Shown: positions 9,104 to 17,813, numbered from the stretch's first letter. The stretch: 64,000 bases of DNA from Cryomorphaceae bacterium (GCA_003566715.1 PXCF01000135.1:26112-90111), one strand, 5' to 3'. Program-made: numbers and translations. Notes: generated by a model not told the origin, from the letters alone.

Positions 9104-11086
9104 GTGACAGCGCAATTGGCTTTATTTTCAATCACTTTTAAAAGACCTTCGCTCCTACCCAACCACGGGTATAAAGCACTGTTGTGCTTGTTTTTTTGTC
9201 TCCTTTTTTCTACTTTACATGCACAGCAAAGATTTCCGAAAAACGATGCCGACAAAGCTTTTATGGAGTTTCGCGAAGGCGAAGACTTAAGAATGATTGA
9301 TACGGGATTGAGCATTCAAGAATACATCAACCTCACACTTAGCGGAGAAGATGAATTTGGCATGATTCACCTTGGTAATTTAGGTGCACCCACACAGATG
9401 CTCTTGTTTGACTACCACAAAACACCTCGCCTTCAGTGGGGACTAAACCCCTACCCAGTTGGTCGACAAAGCACCGAAAACATCAAGTACTACAATGTAA
9501 AAGCGCCCCTAGTTACTGCCAGGTACCTACAAGGATACGATAGAGGTCAATCGTTCGACGTCAACGCCAGACTGAATGTGCACGAGCGATTGAATTACAA
9601 CATTCGCTTTCAACGCCTAAATTCAAATGGAAATTATTTGCGTCAACTCGCAGAGTTCAACAATTTCACCATAAGCTATAACTACAGAACATCTAACGAC
9701 AGACTTCGAATTCTTGGGCATTTTGATAGTTTTTCTCGAAGAAATCAAGAAAATGGAGGAGTAGAAGATATTGCATCGGTGACTGATAACCAGCAACCCA
9801 ATCGAGAACTGATTCAGGTACGACTAGACGAACACCGTTCGGCGACAAAACAGCGAAGATTTTACACCACAGCGCAATACGATTTAGGGTACTTTAAAAT
9901 CAAACCGGAAGACATTCCAAAAGATGAAGGTGATACACTTTCTCAAATAAGAGATACAGTCATAACTGCTGAGCTGGATTCATTGATACCCGACTCTTTA
10001 AAAACATTTGTACCTCTATTGATGGTTGGTTCAACCATAGAATACAATCGTTATTCTTACGTATTTAATGGTGCAGCAAACAACATTTTTTTTGAAAACG
10101 CCTTTTTTGATTTTCAGAATACTTATGACTCAACAAGATTCGAAACCATTGAACAACGCTTTTTTATTGGCTCACCCGATAGAGAATCTTTCAACTGGTT
10201 GGGTGGTGCCGGATATGAATTTGCTACCTATGGGGGATTAAATTTCACCGTACCGCAATCCAATGTTTTTGTGTTTGGAAATGGTCGTCTTGACTGGCGT
10301 GGTTTGGACATTAAAGCCCATTCACAAATCAACTTAGCCGGCTCACAAATTGGGAACTTTTTACTGGAAGGAGAAGCGGGGTATAAAAATAAAGATGTTG
10401 AAGTTGCCGGTATACTTGACCTAAGCTCTATAGATCCGGGTGTTTTCTATCGTCGTTTACTTAGCAACCACTTTGTATGGGAAAACCCGGATTTCTCTCC
10501 CGTCAATCATCAATACCTCGGAGGTCGTGTAAAAGTTGGTAAATGGCTAGAAGGACGCGCGGGATACCACCTATTTCAAAACTACACCACACTGAACCAA
10601 CAAGCCAAGCCTCAACAGTTTGAGGGTGTCACTCAACTGGTGCAAGCCGTTGCAAAAACAAAACTATATTGGGGGAAACACCTGGGATGGATCAATGACA
10701 TCAGCTATCAACGCACCAACGATGCCTTAGGTCCAATAAGAGTGCCTGAACTTTACCTTCGCTCCATTCTCTACACCAACTTCAAGGTAAGAAGATTAAA
10801 TAACATGAATGTTATGCCCGGTGTGGAAGCCCACTACTTCAGCAGCTACTACGCACCGGACTGGATGCCTGCCACCGGAATGTTTCACCTGCAAGATGAC
10901 CGAATGATTGGCAACTTCCCCTACTTCAACTTCTTTATCAACTTTGAATTAAAACGCGCGCTCTTCTTTCTGAAATTTGAAAACATCACCGAAGAGTTTT
11001 TACCGCGTGAGTATTTTATCGCTCCGGCTTATCCTTTGCCGGATTTTGTATTCAGGTTAGGTATCAAATGGGATTTTTATAATTAG
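9104..11086 (+). CDS. Putative porin (Bacteroidetes outer-membrane beta-barrel)
   Basis: The protein has about 660 residues. After a hydrophobic signal (ALLCLFFCLLFSTLHAQ) it reads as repeated amphipathic beta strands with many aromatic belts (NYNIRFQRLNSNGNYLRQ, FELKRALFFLKFENIT) and ends in a strand closing with aromatic residues (GIKWDFYN), as in outer-membrane barrels. It resembles the 'putative porin' family of Bacteroidetes. The ORF track starts at TTG 9080, but that lies in the -7 box. I take GTG 9104 as a likelier start; TTG 9116 is also possible, and no in-frame ATG precedes the signal peptide. The substrate is unknown. The gene is monocistronic, with ychF convergent 73 nt downstream and no clear terminator between them. 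Confidence 0.7.
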   Translation: MTAQLALFSITFKRPSLLPNHGYKALLCLFFCLLFSTLHAQQRFPKNDADKAFMEFREGEDLRMIDTGLSIQEYINLTLSGEDEFGMIHLGNLGAPTQMLLFDYHKTPRLQWGLNPYPVGRQSTENIKYYNVKAPLVTARYLQGYDRGQSFDVNARLNVHERLNYNIRFQRLNSNGNYLRQLAEFNNFTISYNYRTSNDRLRILGHFDSFSRRNQENGGVEDIASVTDNQQPNRELIQVRLDEHRSATKQRRFYTTAQYDLGYFKIKPEDIPKDEGDTLSQIRDTVITAELDSLIPDSLKTFVPLLMVGSTIEYNRYSYVFNGAANNIFFENAFFDFQNTYDSTRFETIEQRFFIGSPDRESFNWLGGAGYEFATYGGLNFTVPQSNVFVFGNGRLDWRGLDIKAHSQINLAGSQIGNFLLEGEAGYKNKDVEVAGILDLSSIDPGVFYRRLLSNHFVWENPDFSPVNHQYLGGRVKVGKWLEGRAGYHLFQNYTTLNQQAKPQQFEGVTQLVQAVAKTKLYWGKHLGWINDISYQRTNDALGPIRVPELYLRSILYTNFKVRRLNNMNVMPGVEAHYFSSYYAPDWMPATGMFHLQDDRMIGNFPYFNFFINFELKRALFFLKFENITEEFLPREYFIAPAYPLPDFVFRLGIKWDFYN

Positions 11087-11159
11087 TGTTTAGGCAAAAT
11101 TCAGCCTTAACGTCAGAAAAACACGTTCATCATGCAAAAAAATCACATTCTAAATTTCA

Positions 11160-12254
11160 TCAAACGTTAAACCTAAAATGCATCACATCACCGTCTTTAA
11201 CGATGTATTCTTTGCCTTCTACACGTAATTTACCGGCTTCTCTAGCGGCGGCTTCTGAACCAAATGCTGCATAGTCATCGTAGGCGATAACTTCAGCGCG
11301 GATGAAGCCTTTTTCAAAATCGGTATGTATGACGCCCGCAGCTTGGGGTGCAGTAGATCCAACGGGAATAGTCCACGCGCGAACTTCTTTAACACCGGCA
11401 GTGAAATAGGTTTGTAAATTGAGTAATTTGTAGGCTGCTCGTATTAATATATTAACGCCCGGCTCTTCCAAACCGAGGTCTTGCAAAAACATTTCGCGCT
11501 CCTCGAAAGTCTCAAGTTCTGAAATATCAGCCTCGGTAGCCGCTGCCAAGACAATGACTTCCGCGTTTTCGTTGGCCACAGCTTGGCGTACTTGTTCAAC
11601 AAAAGCGTTGCCGTCCTTGGCTGATGCCTCGTCAACATTGCATACGTACAGTACGGGCTTAGAAGTAAGCAATTGTAGATTTTTCAACCACAAAGCCTCA
11701 TCGTCGCCCTCTACATCAACGCTTCTGGCAGACTCACCAGACTCGATGTGGTTTTTTAAACGGGCGTAAAAATCGGCTTCCTTCTTCATAGCCTTATCTC
11801 CAACACGAGCGGCTTTATTGGTTTTATCCCAAGCCTTTTGTACTGTTTCCAAGTCCTTAAGTTGAAGTTCAATATCTATAACTTCCTTGTCTCTAACCGG
11901 ATTAACCGAGCCATCGACGTGGGTGACATTCTCATTTTCGAAGCAACGCAACACATGAATAATGGCATTGGTCTCACGGATATTTCCCAAAAACTGGTTT
12001 CCCAGACCTTCACCTTTACTGGCCCCCTTGACCAAGCCGGCAATGTCTACGATCTCAACGTTGGCGGGAACAACGCGCTCCGGATTGACCAACTCCTCGA
12101 GTTTTTCCAGGCGATAATCGGGTACATTGACCATGCCTACATTGGGTTCAATGGTACAAAATGGGTAATTGGCCGACTGTGCTTTGGCACTCGACAAGCA
12201 ATTAAATAGGGTGGATTTACCAACATTAGGCAATCCTACGATACCACACTTCAT
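11160..12254 (-). CDS. ychF: YchF/OLA1-type ribosome-associated P-loop NTPase
   Basis: The 364-residue protein has the Obg-superfamily G domain with a P-loop GLPNVGKST at the N-terminus, the switch motif DIAGLVKGAS, and NVDE in place of the canonical NKxD specificity motif. That change is the reason the family prefers ATP to GTP. A short coiled-coil insert (~130-200) and a C-terminal TGS domain (~280-364) complete the usual layout, and the length is standard. YchF proteins bind ribosomes and act in translation and stress responses. The gene has a plausible -7 box at 12332-12339 and a perfect 23-nt palindrome in its leader (12293-12315), suggesting dedicated regulation. Confidence 0.95.
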   Translation of the reverse strand: MKCGIVGLPNVGKSTLFNCLSSAKAQSANYPFCTIEPNVGMVNVPDYRLEKLEELVNPERVVPANVEIVDIAGLVKGASKGEGLGNQFLGNIRETNAIIHVLRCFENENVTHVDGSVNPVRDKEVIDIELQLKDLETVQKAWDKTNKAARVGDKAMKKEADFYARLKNHIESGESARSVDVEGDDEALWLKNLQLLTSKPVLYVCNVDEASAKDGNAFVEQVRQAVANENAEVIVLAAATEADISELETFEEREMFLQDLGLEEPGVNILIRAAYKLLNLQTYFTAGVKEVRAWTIPVGSTAPQAAGVIHTDFEKGFIRAEVIAYDDYAAFGSEAAAREAGKLRVEGKEYIVKDGDVMHFRFNV

Positions 12255-12292
12255 CTGTATATTGTTGTATTAATGATTGTAAGAATCTGATC

Positions 12293-12315
12293 GTTACATA
12301 TGGACCATATGTAAC
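12293..12315. promoter_or_regulatory. Perfect 23-nt palindrome in the ychF leader
   Basis: GTTACATATGG and CCATATGTAAC are exact inverted copies around a single A. The site lies between the predicted ychF -7 box and its start codon, roughly 10-35 nt into the transcript. There is no T-run, so it is not a terminator. It could be a dimeric repressor's operator or an RNA hairpin; the protein is unknown. Confidence 0.55.
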
Positions 12316-12331
12316 TTATATTAAACGGCGG

Positions 12332-12339
12332 CAAAGATA
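12332..12339 (-). promoter_or_regulatory. -7 promoter box of ychF
   Basis: The minus strand reads TATCTTTG (TAnnTTTG) 78 nt upstream of the ychF ATG and immediately after the folD stop. No clear -33 TTG was found at 17-23 nt. Confidence 0.5.
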
Positions 12340-12341
12340 GG

Positions 12342-13220
12342 TTAAACCCCTCTACGCCTTGCCGCTATCATGGTATTTTTCAATAGTGAGGCAATGGTCA
12401 TCGGTCCAACCCCTCCAGGAACGGGGGTAATAAAGGCTGCTTTTGGTGAAACTGTGTCAAAATCAACATCTCCAACCAAGCGATAACCTGATTTTTTGCT
12501 GGTGTCAACCACGCGAGTAATGCCCACATCAACCACCACGACGCCATCTTTTACCATATCGCCGGTAACAAATTTTGGTCGACCTACAGCGGCAATGATG
12601 ATATCGGCGGAACGGACAATATCGGGTAAGTTTCGCGTGTGACTGTGGCAAATGGTCACCGTACTGTTGCCCGGGTATGCATTGCGCGACATAAGAATAC
12701 TCATGGGCAATCCCACGATATGACTACGCCCCAGTACCACACAGTGTTTTCCGCCGGTTTCAATATTGTATCTATCCAAGAGCTCAACAATACCGGCAGG
12801 TGTTGCAGGAACAAATGCGTGCATGTTCAACGCCATTCGTCCAAGATTTTGTGGGTGAAAGCCATCAACGTCCTTCTTTGGGTCTATGGCCATGATGACT
12901 TTATCTTCTCTGATCTGATCAGGTAAGGGAAGCTGTACAATAAAACCGTCTATGCTTTCATCGGCATTGAGCTTTTTGACTTCATTGATTAGTTCAGCCT
13001 GACTAATGGTGTCGGACAAACGAATCAAAGTGGAAGCAAAACCCACTTCTTCACAGGCCTTTATTTTTGCATTTATATAAGTAACGCTGGCGCCGTTGTT
13101 ACCCACCAAAATGGCTGCCAAGTGCGGAGGTCGGTTGTCTTTGGCGACAAACTTTTCTACTTCTTCAGCGATTTCATTGCGAAGTTGCTGTGAGGTTTCT
13201 TTTCCGTCTAGTAATCTCAT
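12342..13220 (-). CDS. folD: Bifunctional methylenetetrahydrofolate dehydrogenase / cyclohydrolase
   Basis: FolD converts 5,10-methylene-THF to 5,10-methenyl-THF (NADP-dependent) and then to 10-formyl-THF in the cytosol, feeding purine and formyl-Met synthesis. The 292-residue length is normal. The N-terminal catalytic region has YINAKIKACEEVGF with the conserved active-site lysine, and the folate-site motif IDGFIVQLPLP is intact. The Rossmann part has VLGRSHIVGLP, and near the end VTPVPGGVGPMT-type sequence is present (ITPVPGGVGPMTIASLL). The gene lies between ffh and ychF on the same strand. A 127-nt gap separates it from ffh, so it may have its own promoter; a weak TCACTTTG box is visible there. 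Confidence 0.97.
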   Translation of the reverse strand: MRLLDGKETSQQLRNEIAEEVEKFVAKDNRPPHLAAILVGNNGASVTYINAKIKACEEVGFASTLIRLSDTISQAELINEVKKLNADESIDGFIVQLPLPDQIREDKVIMAIDPKKDVDGFHPQNLGRMALNMHAFVPATPAGIVELLDRYNIETGGKHCVVLGRSHIVGLPMSILMSRNAYPGNSTVTICHSHTRNLPDIVRSADIIIAAVGRPKFVTGDMVKDGVVVVDVGITRVVDTSKKSGYRLVGDVDFDTVSPKAAFITPVPGGVGPMTIASLLKNTMIAARRRGV

Positions 13221-13347
13221 TGGGTTTTTTTAAGTGAATGTCTGTATTGGATGAGGGTTGAGTTAGAAGGTTGAAAAACGCGTGTTAACGCAGTGATTTG
13301 TTGACGCACATGTAGGCACAAAGTGAGTTAACAAAAGGCACCCCCTA

Positions 13348-14697
13348 CTACGGCCGACCAAATGGCATTCCGCCGCCTCCGCCCATCATTTGAGCCATTT
13401 GCTTCATTTTGCCACCTTGCATTTTCTTCATCATTTTGCTCATGTCTTCAAACTGCTTCACGAGTTTGTTAATTTCGCTAACGTCGCGACCACAACCTTT
13501 AGCTATGCGTAGCTTGCGGCTTCCATTCATCAATTTGGGATTTTTGCGCTCTTCGGGAGTCATGCTTTGAATAATGGACTCTACACCTTTAAAAGCATCG
13601 TCATCGATGTCTACATTTTTCAGCATTTTACCCATACCCGGCATCATACCGAGTAGATCTTTCATGTTACCCATTTTTTTGATCTGCTGAATCTGCTGAT
13701 AAAAGTCTTCGTAATCAAAGGTATTAGTGGCAAATTTTTTGGATATTTTACGGGCTTCTTTTTCGTCGAACTGCTCTTGTGCACGCTCAACCAATGACAC
13801 CACGTCACCCATGCCCAAAATTCTGTCGGCCATACGATCGGGATGAAACACATCGAGTGCATCCATTTTTTCTCCGGTACCGATAAATTTGATGGGCTTG
13901 TTGACCGTTGCTTTAATGGTAAGTGCGGCACCACCACGGGTATCACCGTCGAGTTTGGTTAGCACTACCCCATCGTAATCGAGCACATCATTAAAGGCTT
14001 TAGCGGTATTCACCGCATCTTGTCCGGTCATAGCGTCAACCACAAATAGCGTTTCTGATGGCTTGACTGCTTTATGTACCGCAGCAATTTCTTCCATCAT
14101 TTGCTTGTCGACCGATGTACGACCGGCGGTATCGACAATGACTGTATTAAATCCGTTGGCCTTTGCATGGGCAATGGCCTTTTGGGCGATATCAACCGGA
14201 CTTTTATTATCTTCATCGGCGTATACCTCCACACCAATTTGTTCACCAAGCACTTTTAACTGTTGAATGGCCGCCGGACGATACACATCACCCGCAACCA
14301 ACAAGACCTTACGTGATTGTTTGCGCTGAAGAAAGTTGGCCAATTTTGAACTAAACGTTGTTTTACCAGAACCTTGCAGACCAGCCACCAAAACCACAGC
14401 CGGTTTGCCTTCGAGCTGAATATGCTCAGCTTCACCACCCATCAACTCAGCCATTTCATCGCGCATGACCTTCACCAACACCTGTCCGGGCTTAAGCGAA
14501 GTCAATACCTTTTGACCGATGGCTTTTTCCTTGACTGTCTTGGTGAAATCCTTAGCAATTTTAAAACTCACATCGGCATCCAAAAGTGCTCGACGCACTT
14601 CCTTCATTGTTTCCGCTACGTTGACTTCAGTAATTTGTCCATGTCCTTTTAAAACATGAAGCGCATTCTCTAATTTTCCGGATAAGTTATCAAACAT
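13348..14697 (-). CDS. ffh: Signal recognition particle protein Ffh (SRP54)
   Basis: Ffh is the GTPase subunit of the signal recognition particle, delivering nascent membrane proteins to FtsY at the inner membrane. The 449 residues show the N domain (1-~85), the G domain with GLQGSGKTT (P-loop), DTAGR and TKLDG, and a methionine-rich M domain that ends MKKMQGGKMKQMAQMMGGG. All elements are intact. The minus strand has a -7 box (TAACTTTG) 23 nt upstream of the ATG. Two 18-bp direct repeats lie ~50 nt further upstream. The SRP RNA gene is not in this window. Confidence 0.97.
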   Translation of the reverse strand: MFDNLSGKLENALHVLKGHGQITEVNVAETMKEVRRALLDADVSFKIAKDFTKTVKEKAIGQKVLTSLKPGQVLVKVMRDEMAELMGGEAEHIQLEGKPAVVLVAGLQGSGKTTFSSKLANFLQRKQSRKVLLVAGDVYRPAAIQQLKVLGEQIGVEVYADEDNKSPVDIAQKAIAHAKANGFNTVIVDTAGRTSVDKQMMEEIAAVHKAVKPSETLFVVDAMTGQDAVNTAKAFNDVLDYDGVVLTKLDGDTRGGAALTIKATVNKPIKFIGTGEKMDALDVFHPDRMADRILGMGDVVSLVERAQEQFDEKEARKISKKFATNTFDYEDFYQQIQQIKKMGNMKDLLGMMPGMGKMLKNVDIDDDAFKGVESIIQSMTPEERKNPKLMNGSRKLRIAKGCGRDVSEINKLVKQFEDMSKMMKKMQGGKMKQMAQMMGGGGGMPFGRP

Positions 14698-14719
14698 AAA
14701 ATCTGTGGTTTTTGGAGTG

Positions 14720-14727
14720 CAAAGTTA
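14720..14727 (-). promoter_or_regulatory. -7 promoter box of ffh
   Basis: The minus strand reads TAACTTTG (TAnnTTTG), ending 22 nt before the ffh ATG. No clear -33 TTG was seen. Confidence 0.55.
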
Positions 14728-14773
14728 GTGATTTTGGACGAATGGTCGTATTAGCCCATGGATTTAATATTCA

Positions 14774-14816
14774 GTTTGGCGTGTTCAGTTTGCAACACGT
14801 TTGGCGTGTTCAGTTT
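14774..14816. repeat. Two 18-bp direct repeats upstream of the ffh promoter
   Basis: GTTTGGCGTGTTCAGTTT occurs at 14774-14791 and again, exactly, at 14799-14816, a 25-bp period. The block sits between the AraC-regulator stop and the ffh promoter. It may be a local duplication or a paired protein-binding site. Confidence 0.8.
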
Positions 14817-14835
14817 AGTGACACATTCCAGCATC

Positions 14836-15438
14836 CTAAACCTCGTCAACCCCTTTGCGCATTCCTCGGTGATTGGATTTAAACTGAGTGGGAGTCAGTC
14901 CGGTATGCTGTTTAAACTGAGTGGAGAGAAACTGTCCGCTGCTGTATCCGAGCGCGTGCGCCATTTGAGTTATACTCATTTCGTCATACAGGAGGAGCTC
15001 TTTCACCCTTTCAATTTTTTGCAAAATGATGAAGTGTTCAATGGTAACGCCTTCCAATTGCGAAAAAGTTTTGCTCAACCCAGTGTATTCACGATTTAGT
15101 TTATCCGATAAAAATGTTGACCATTTATGAGGCCATTCACTTAAATCTTCATTTCGAATGGTGGTGATGACCATTCTTTTCAATTCTTCTACCAATCTTT
15201 TATCAGTGTGCATTACCTCTTCAAAACCCAATTCCTCAAGTTTATCTACCATCATTCGATGCACATCGTCACGGATTGGTTGTGCGAGATAAATGGCACC
15301 TAAGTCAACCTCATCGAAGTCTATACCCTGATCATTGAGAAGATTTACCACCGCTAAAACACAGCGATGACAAACCATATTTTTGACATAAATTATCGGT
15401 TTATTTTGGTGCATTTTGTTTTTTTTCAAAAATAGCAT
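14836..15438 (-). CDS. AraC-type regulator with HMA-like (CxxC) N-terminal domain
   Basis: The 200-residue protein has an N-terminal ~75-residue ferredoxin-like segment with NMVCHRCVLAVVNLL, laid out like the metal-binding CxxC helix of heavy-metal-associated domains, and a later GFEEV strand. A C-terminal AraC/XylS helix-turn-helix pair follows (~105-195; MAHALGYSSGQFLSTQFKQHTGLTPTQF). Proteins of this layout occur in Bacteroidetes. Sensing of a metal or thiol through the CxxC is inference. The listed start has a lysine-rich lead-in; the internal M at residue 9 (MHQNKP) is an alternative. The gene is divergent from the TPR/ribH pair. Confidence 0.8.
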   Translation of the reverse strand: MLFLKKNKMHQNKPIIYVKNMVCHRCVLAVVNLLNDQGIDFDEVDLGAIYLAQPIRDDVHRMMVDKLEELGFEEVMHTDKRLVEELKRMVITTIRNEDLSEWPHKWSTFLSDKLNREYTGLSKTFSQLEGVTIEHFIILQKIERVKELLLYDEMSITQMAHALGYSSGQFLSTQFKQHTGLTPTQFKSNHRGMRKGVDEV

Positions 15439-15468
15439 GCAAGTAGTTAATCATTCCATACTTTATGT

Positions 15469-15476
15469 TATTTTTG
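15469..15476 (+). promoter_or_regulatory. -7 promoter box for the TPR-ribH operon
   Basis: TATTTTTG (TAnnTTTG) lies 68 nt upstream of the ATG at 15545, in the gap between the divergent AraC and TPR genes. No convincing TTG was found at -33. Confidence 0.45.
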
Positions 15477-15544
15477 CGCCCCGTGAATAATATTGTTAAT
15501 CAACGTGTCAATACAAACGCGTTTAAATACCGAGCGACCGCATT

Positions 15545-16228
15545 ATGGCAAAGAACAAGAAAAAACAAGAGGAAGAGATTTTGGTTGACTTAGACACCAA
15601 AGTCAGTTCTGCAGAAGCATGGGTTGAGAATAATAAAAATTACCTAGTCGGATTTATTGCAGCAATCATCATTGGTGTTGCCGGTTATTTGTCGTTCACC
15701 AGGCTATACATCGCCCCTCGCGAAAAGGAAGCACAATATGAACTTTATCTCGCTCAAGAGCTTTTTGAAGACGAAAACTTTCTTCAAGCCATTGAAGGCG
15801 ACGGCAATGCTTTAGGTTTTTTGGCCATAGCAGAAGAGTATCGCTGGACAAAGGCGTCGAATTTAGCAAGATACTATACCGGTGTTAGTTATTTAAACTT
15901 GGCTGATTATAAAAATGCGATCAAGCACTTAGATAAATTCTCTACCAAAGATGATATTTTAGGCGTAGTCAAATATGGCGCCATAGCCGATGCTTTTTTA
16001 GAGTTAAACCAACCTAAGGAAGCGCTCGATTACTACACCAAAGCAACAAAGCAAAGCAGCAACTCCTTGGTTACGCCCATTTATTTAGAGCGCGCAGGTC
16101 AAACTGCCTTTTTGCTAGAAGACCACAAAAAAGCCATGGGTTTCTTCACGCGTTTGAAAAAAGAGTTCCCCGAAAGTAATGAAGCCCGAAGCGCTGAAAA
16201 AATGGTAGCCAAACTCTCAGCGAAATAA
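15545..16228 (+). CDS. Membrane-anchored TPR protein (YfgM-like)
   Basis: This 227-residue protein starts with a charged, lysine-rich segment and one transmembrane helix (YLVGFIAAIIIGVAGYLSF, ~35-53). A periplasmic domain with TPR-like repeats follows (ARYYTGVSYLNLADYKNAIKHLDKF, AIADAFLELNQPKEALDYY). The layout matches YfgM/tetratricopeptide anchor proteins that work near the Sec translocon and periplasmic chaperones in other bacteria; that role here is inference. The stop codon overlaps the ribH start (TAATG), so translation is probably coupled. A link between an envelope TPR protein and ribH recurs in Bacteroidetes. Confidence 0.8.
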   Translation: MAKNKKKQEEEILVDLDTKVSSAEAWVENNKNYLVGFIAAIIIGVAGYLSFTRLYIAPREKEAQYELYLAQELFEDENFLQAIEGDGNALGFLAIAEEYRWTKASNLARYYTGVSYLNLADYKNAIKHLDKFSTKDDILGVVKYGAIADAFLELNQPKEALDYYTKATKQSSNSLVTPIYLERAGQTAFLLEDHKKAMGFFTRLKKEFPESNEARSAEKMVAKLSAK

Positions 16229-16719
16229 TGGCAACTGCTGGAACAAACCTATCAGAATTCAGTAAAGAGGACTTGCCTTCGGTCGACGATTTGGGTTTTG
16301 GAATCATTACTGCTGAGTGGAACAATGACATCACCTACAATTTAGAAAAAGGTGCCGTTGATACCCTGAAAGAATTGGGCGCAAGTGATAGAAACATTGA
16401 GATCAAACGCGTTCCCGGTAGTTTGGAACTCATCTTTGCGGCCAAACATATGGCTGAAAACTCTCATATTGCATCGGCCATTATCATCATTGGATCTGTC
16501 ATAAGGGGAGAAACCGCCCATTTTGATTTTGTTTGTCAGTCGGTGTTTCAGGGACTTGCCATTTTAAATAGCAGTCTAAATGTTCCGGTTATTGGTTGCG
16601 TTTTAACCGATGATAACCGCCAACAGTCGATCGATCGATCTGGAGGGGCTCACGGAAACAAGGGCGTTGAAGCCGCCGTTGCTGCCGTTAGGATGGCTGC
16701 AATGGCGCAATCTCGTTAG
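16228..16719 (+). CDS. ribH: 6,7-dimethyl-8-ribityllumazine synthase
   Basis: Lumazine synthase condenses 5-amino-6-ribitylaminouracil with dihydroxybutanone phosphate, the penultimate step of riboflavin synthesis. The 163-residue length is normal, and the conserved stretches are present: GIITAEWNN, VPGSLELIFAAK, IIIGSVIRGETAHFDFVCQSV with the catalytic histidine, and a C-terminal GGAHGNKGVEAA loop. No FMN riboswitch is apparent nearby. It shares one base with the upstream TPR gene stop (TAATG). It ends only 4 nt from the end of convergent pfkA, so the two transcripts must overlap at their 3' ends. Confidence 0.97.
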   Translation: MATAGTNLSEFSKEDLPSVDDLGFGIITAEWNNDITYNLEKGAVDTLKELGASDRNIEIKRVPGSLELIFAAKHMAENSHIASAIIIIGSVIRGETAHFDFVCQSVFQGLAILNSSLNVPVIGCVLTDDNRQQSIDRSGGAHGNKGVEAAVAAVRMAAMAQSR

Positions 16720-16723
16720 AACA

Positions 16724-17695
16724 TCATTCTGACAACCAGTATACCAACTCTTCTAGGCTTCTGTTAATACTCCTATTGTGCTTAACCGCTTTGGATAAAG
16801 GAATCTCCATGGCTTTTCCGCCAGATCTTCCAATCATCACACCTGTGGTACCTCTGCGTATGGTGCGTACCGCCCATGACCCCAATTCACTGGCTAAGAC
16901 TCTATCATAAGCAGATGGACTCCCCCCTCTTTGAATGTGACCCAGTATCGTTACTTTGGTATCGAAATGAGGAAAGCGTTGCTTAACCTTTTCTGCAAGT
17001 TTATGCGCACCTCCACTATCATCTCCCTCGGCTACTATTATAATGGCACTCGACTTTTCGCGATTCCAACCATTTTGCAATCGATCCATCAACACATTAT
17101 CATAGGTTTCAGTCTCCGGAATCAATACAGCTTCTGCACCACAGGCTATCCCCGAACGCAGGGCAATAAATCCGGCATCTCTACCCATTACTTCTACAAA
17201 GAACAGTCGATTGTGTGAATCAGCCGTATCACGGATTTTATCTACGGCAGTAACCACATTATTTACGGCAGTATCATACCCGATGGTCGCTTCTGTTCCG
17301 TACAAATCGTTGTCAATGGTACCAGGTATGCCAATTACCGGGAGTCCAAACTCATCTTGAAGGGCTAAGGCCCCCTTAAATGAGCCATCACCTCCAATCA
17401 CAACCAATGCTTCAACGCCATTATCTAAGAGGTTATGATAGGCCCTTTCCCTTCCTTCACGTTTCATAAACTCCGGACTTCTGGCTGTTTTCAACACCGT
17501 TCCTCCTCGATGAATGATATTACTAACGTCGTTGGGTGACAAAATCGTCATGTCGTTTTCTATCATGCCCTGATACCCTCTTCTTACTCCAACGACCTCC
17601 ATTTTGAAGTGATTGGCTGTGCGCACAACTGCGCGCACACAGGCGTTCATCCCAGGGGCATCCCCTCCTGACGTAAGTACGGCTATTTTATTCAT
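16724..17695 (-). CDS. pfkA: ATP-dependent 6-phosphofructokinase
   Basis: PfkA phosphorylates fructose-6-phosphate to fructose-1,6-bisphosphate, committing glycolysis. The 323 residues show the bacterial A-type layout: LTSGGDAPGMNACVR at the start, VVIGGDGSF for ATP binding, GIPGTIDNDL with the catalytic aspartate, and EVMGRDAGFIALRSG. The Gly rather than Lys after GGD(G) indicates use of ATP rather than pyrophosphate. On the minus strand, TACTTTTG at 17723-17730 is a plausible -7 box 27 nt upstream of the ATG. The gene is divergent from the T9SS subtilase and convergent with ribH. Confidence 0.97.
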   Translation of the reverse strand: MNKIAVLTSGGDAPGMNACVRAVVRTANHFKMEVVGVRRGYQGMIENDMTILSPNDVSNIIHRGGTVLKTARSPEFMKREGRERAYHNLLDNGVEALVVIGGDGSFKGALALQDEFGLPVIGIPGTIDNDLYGTEATIGYDTAVNNVVTAVDKIRDTADSHNRLFFVEVMGRDAGFIALRSGIACGAEAVLIPETETYDNVLMDRLQNGWNREKSSAIIIVAEGDDSGGAHKLAEKVKQRFPHFDTKVTILGHIQRGGSPSAYDRVLASELGSWAVRTIRRGTTGVMIGRSGGKAMEIPLSKAVKHNRSINRSLEELVYWLSE

Positions 17696-17722
17696 TGGAA
17701 GTATCTATGTTTAAACATTCAT

Positions 17723-17730
17723 CAAAAGTA
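17723..17730 (-). promoter_or_regulatory. -7 promoter box of pfkA
   Basis: The minus strand reads TACTTTTG (TAnnTTTG), 27 nt before the pfkA ATG. Confidence 0.5.
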
Positions 17731-17774
17731 AGCAATGAACACAATCTTTAGAAAACATTTCGCTCTTTGTATTG

Positions 17775-17782
17775 TAATTTTG
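17775..17782 (+). promoter_or_regulatory. -7 promoter box of the T9SS subtilase gene
   Basis: TAATTTTG (TAnnTTTG) lies 31 nt upstream of the ATG at 17814. No -33 TTG at the expected distance. Confidence 0.5.
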
Positions 17783-17813
17783 TAAATAATTATAACAATT
17801 TAATTTTGATTAA

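Noticed and set aside
11086-11274. 62-residue plus-strand ORF at the end of the porin and ychF genes
   Set aside because: It overlaps the ychF 3' end on the other strand, and it has no homology or start signal.
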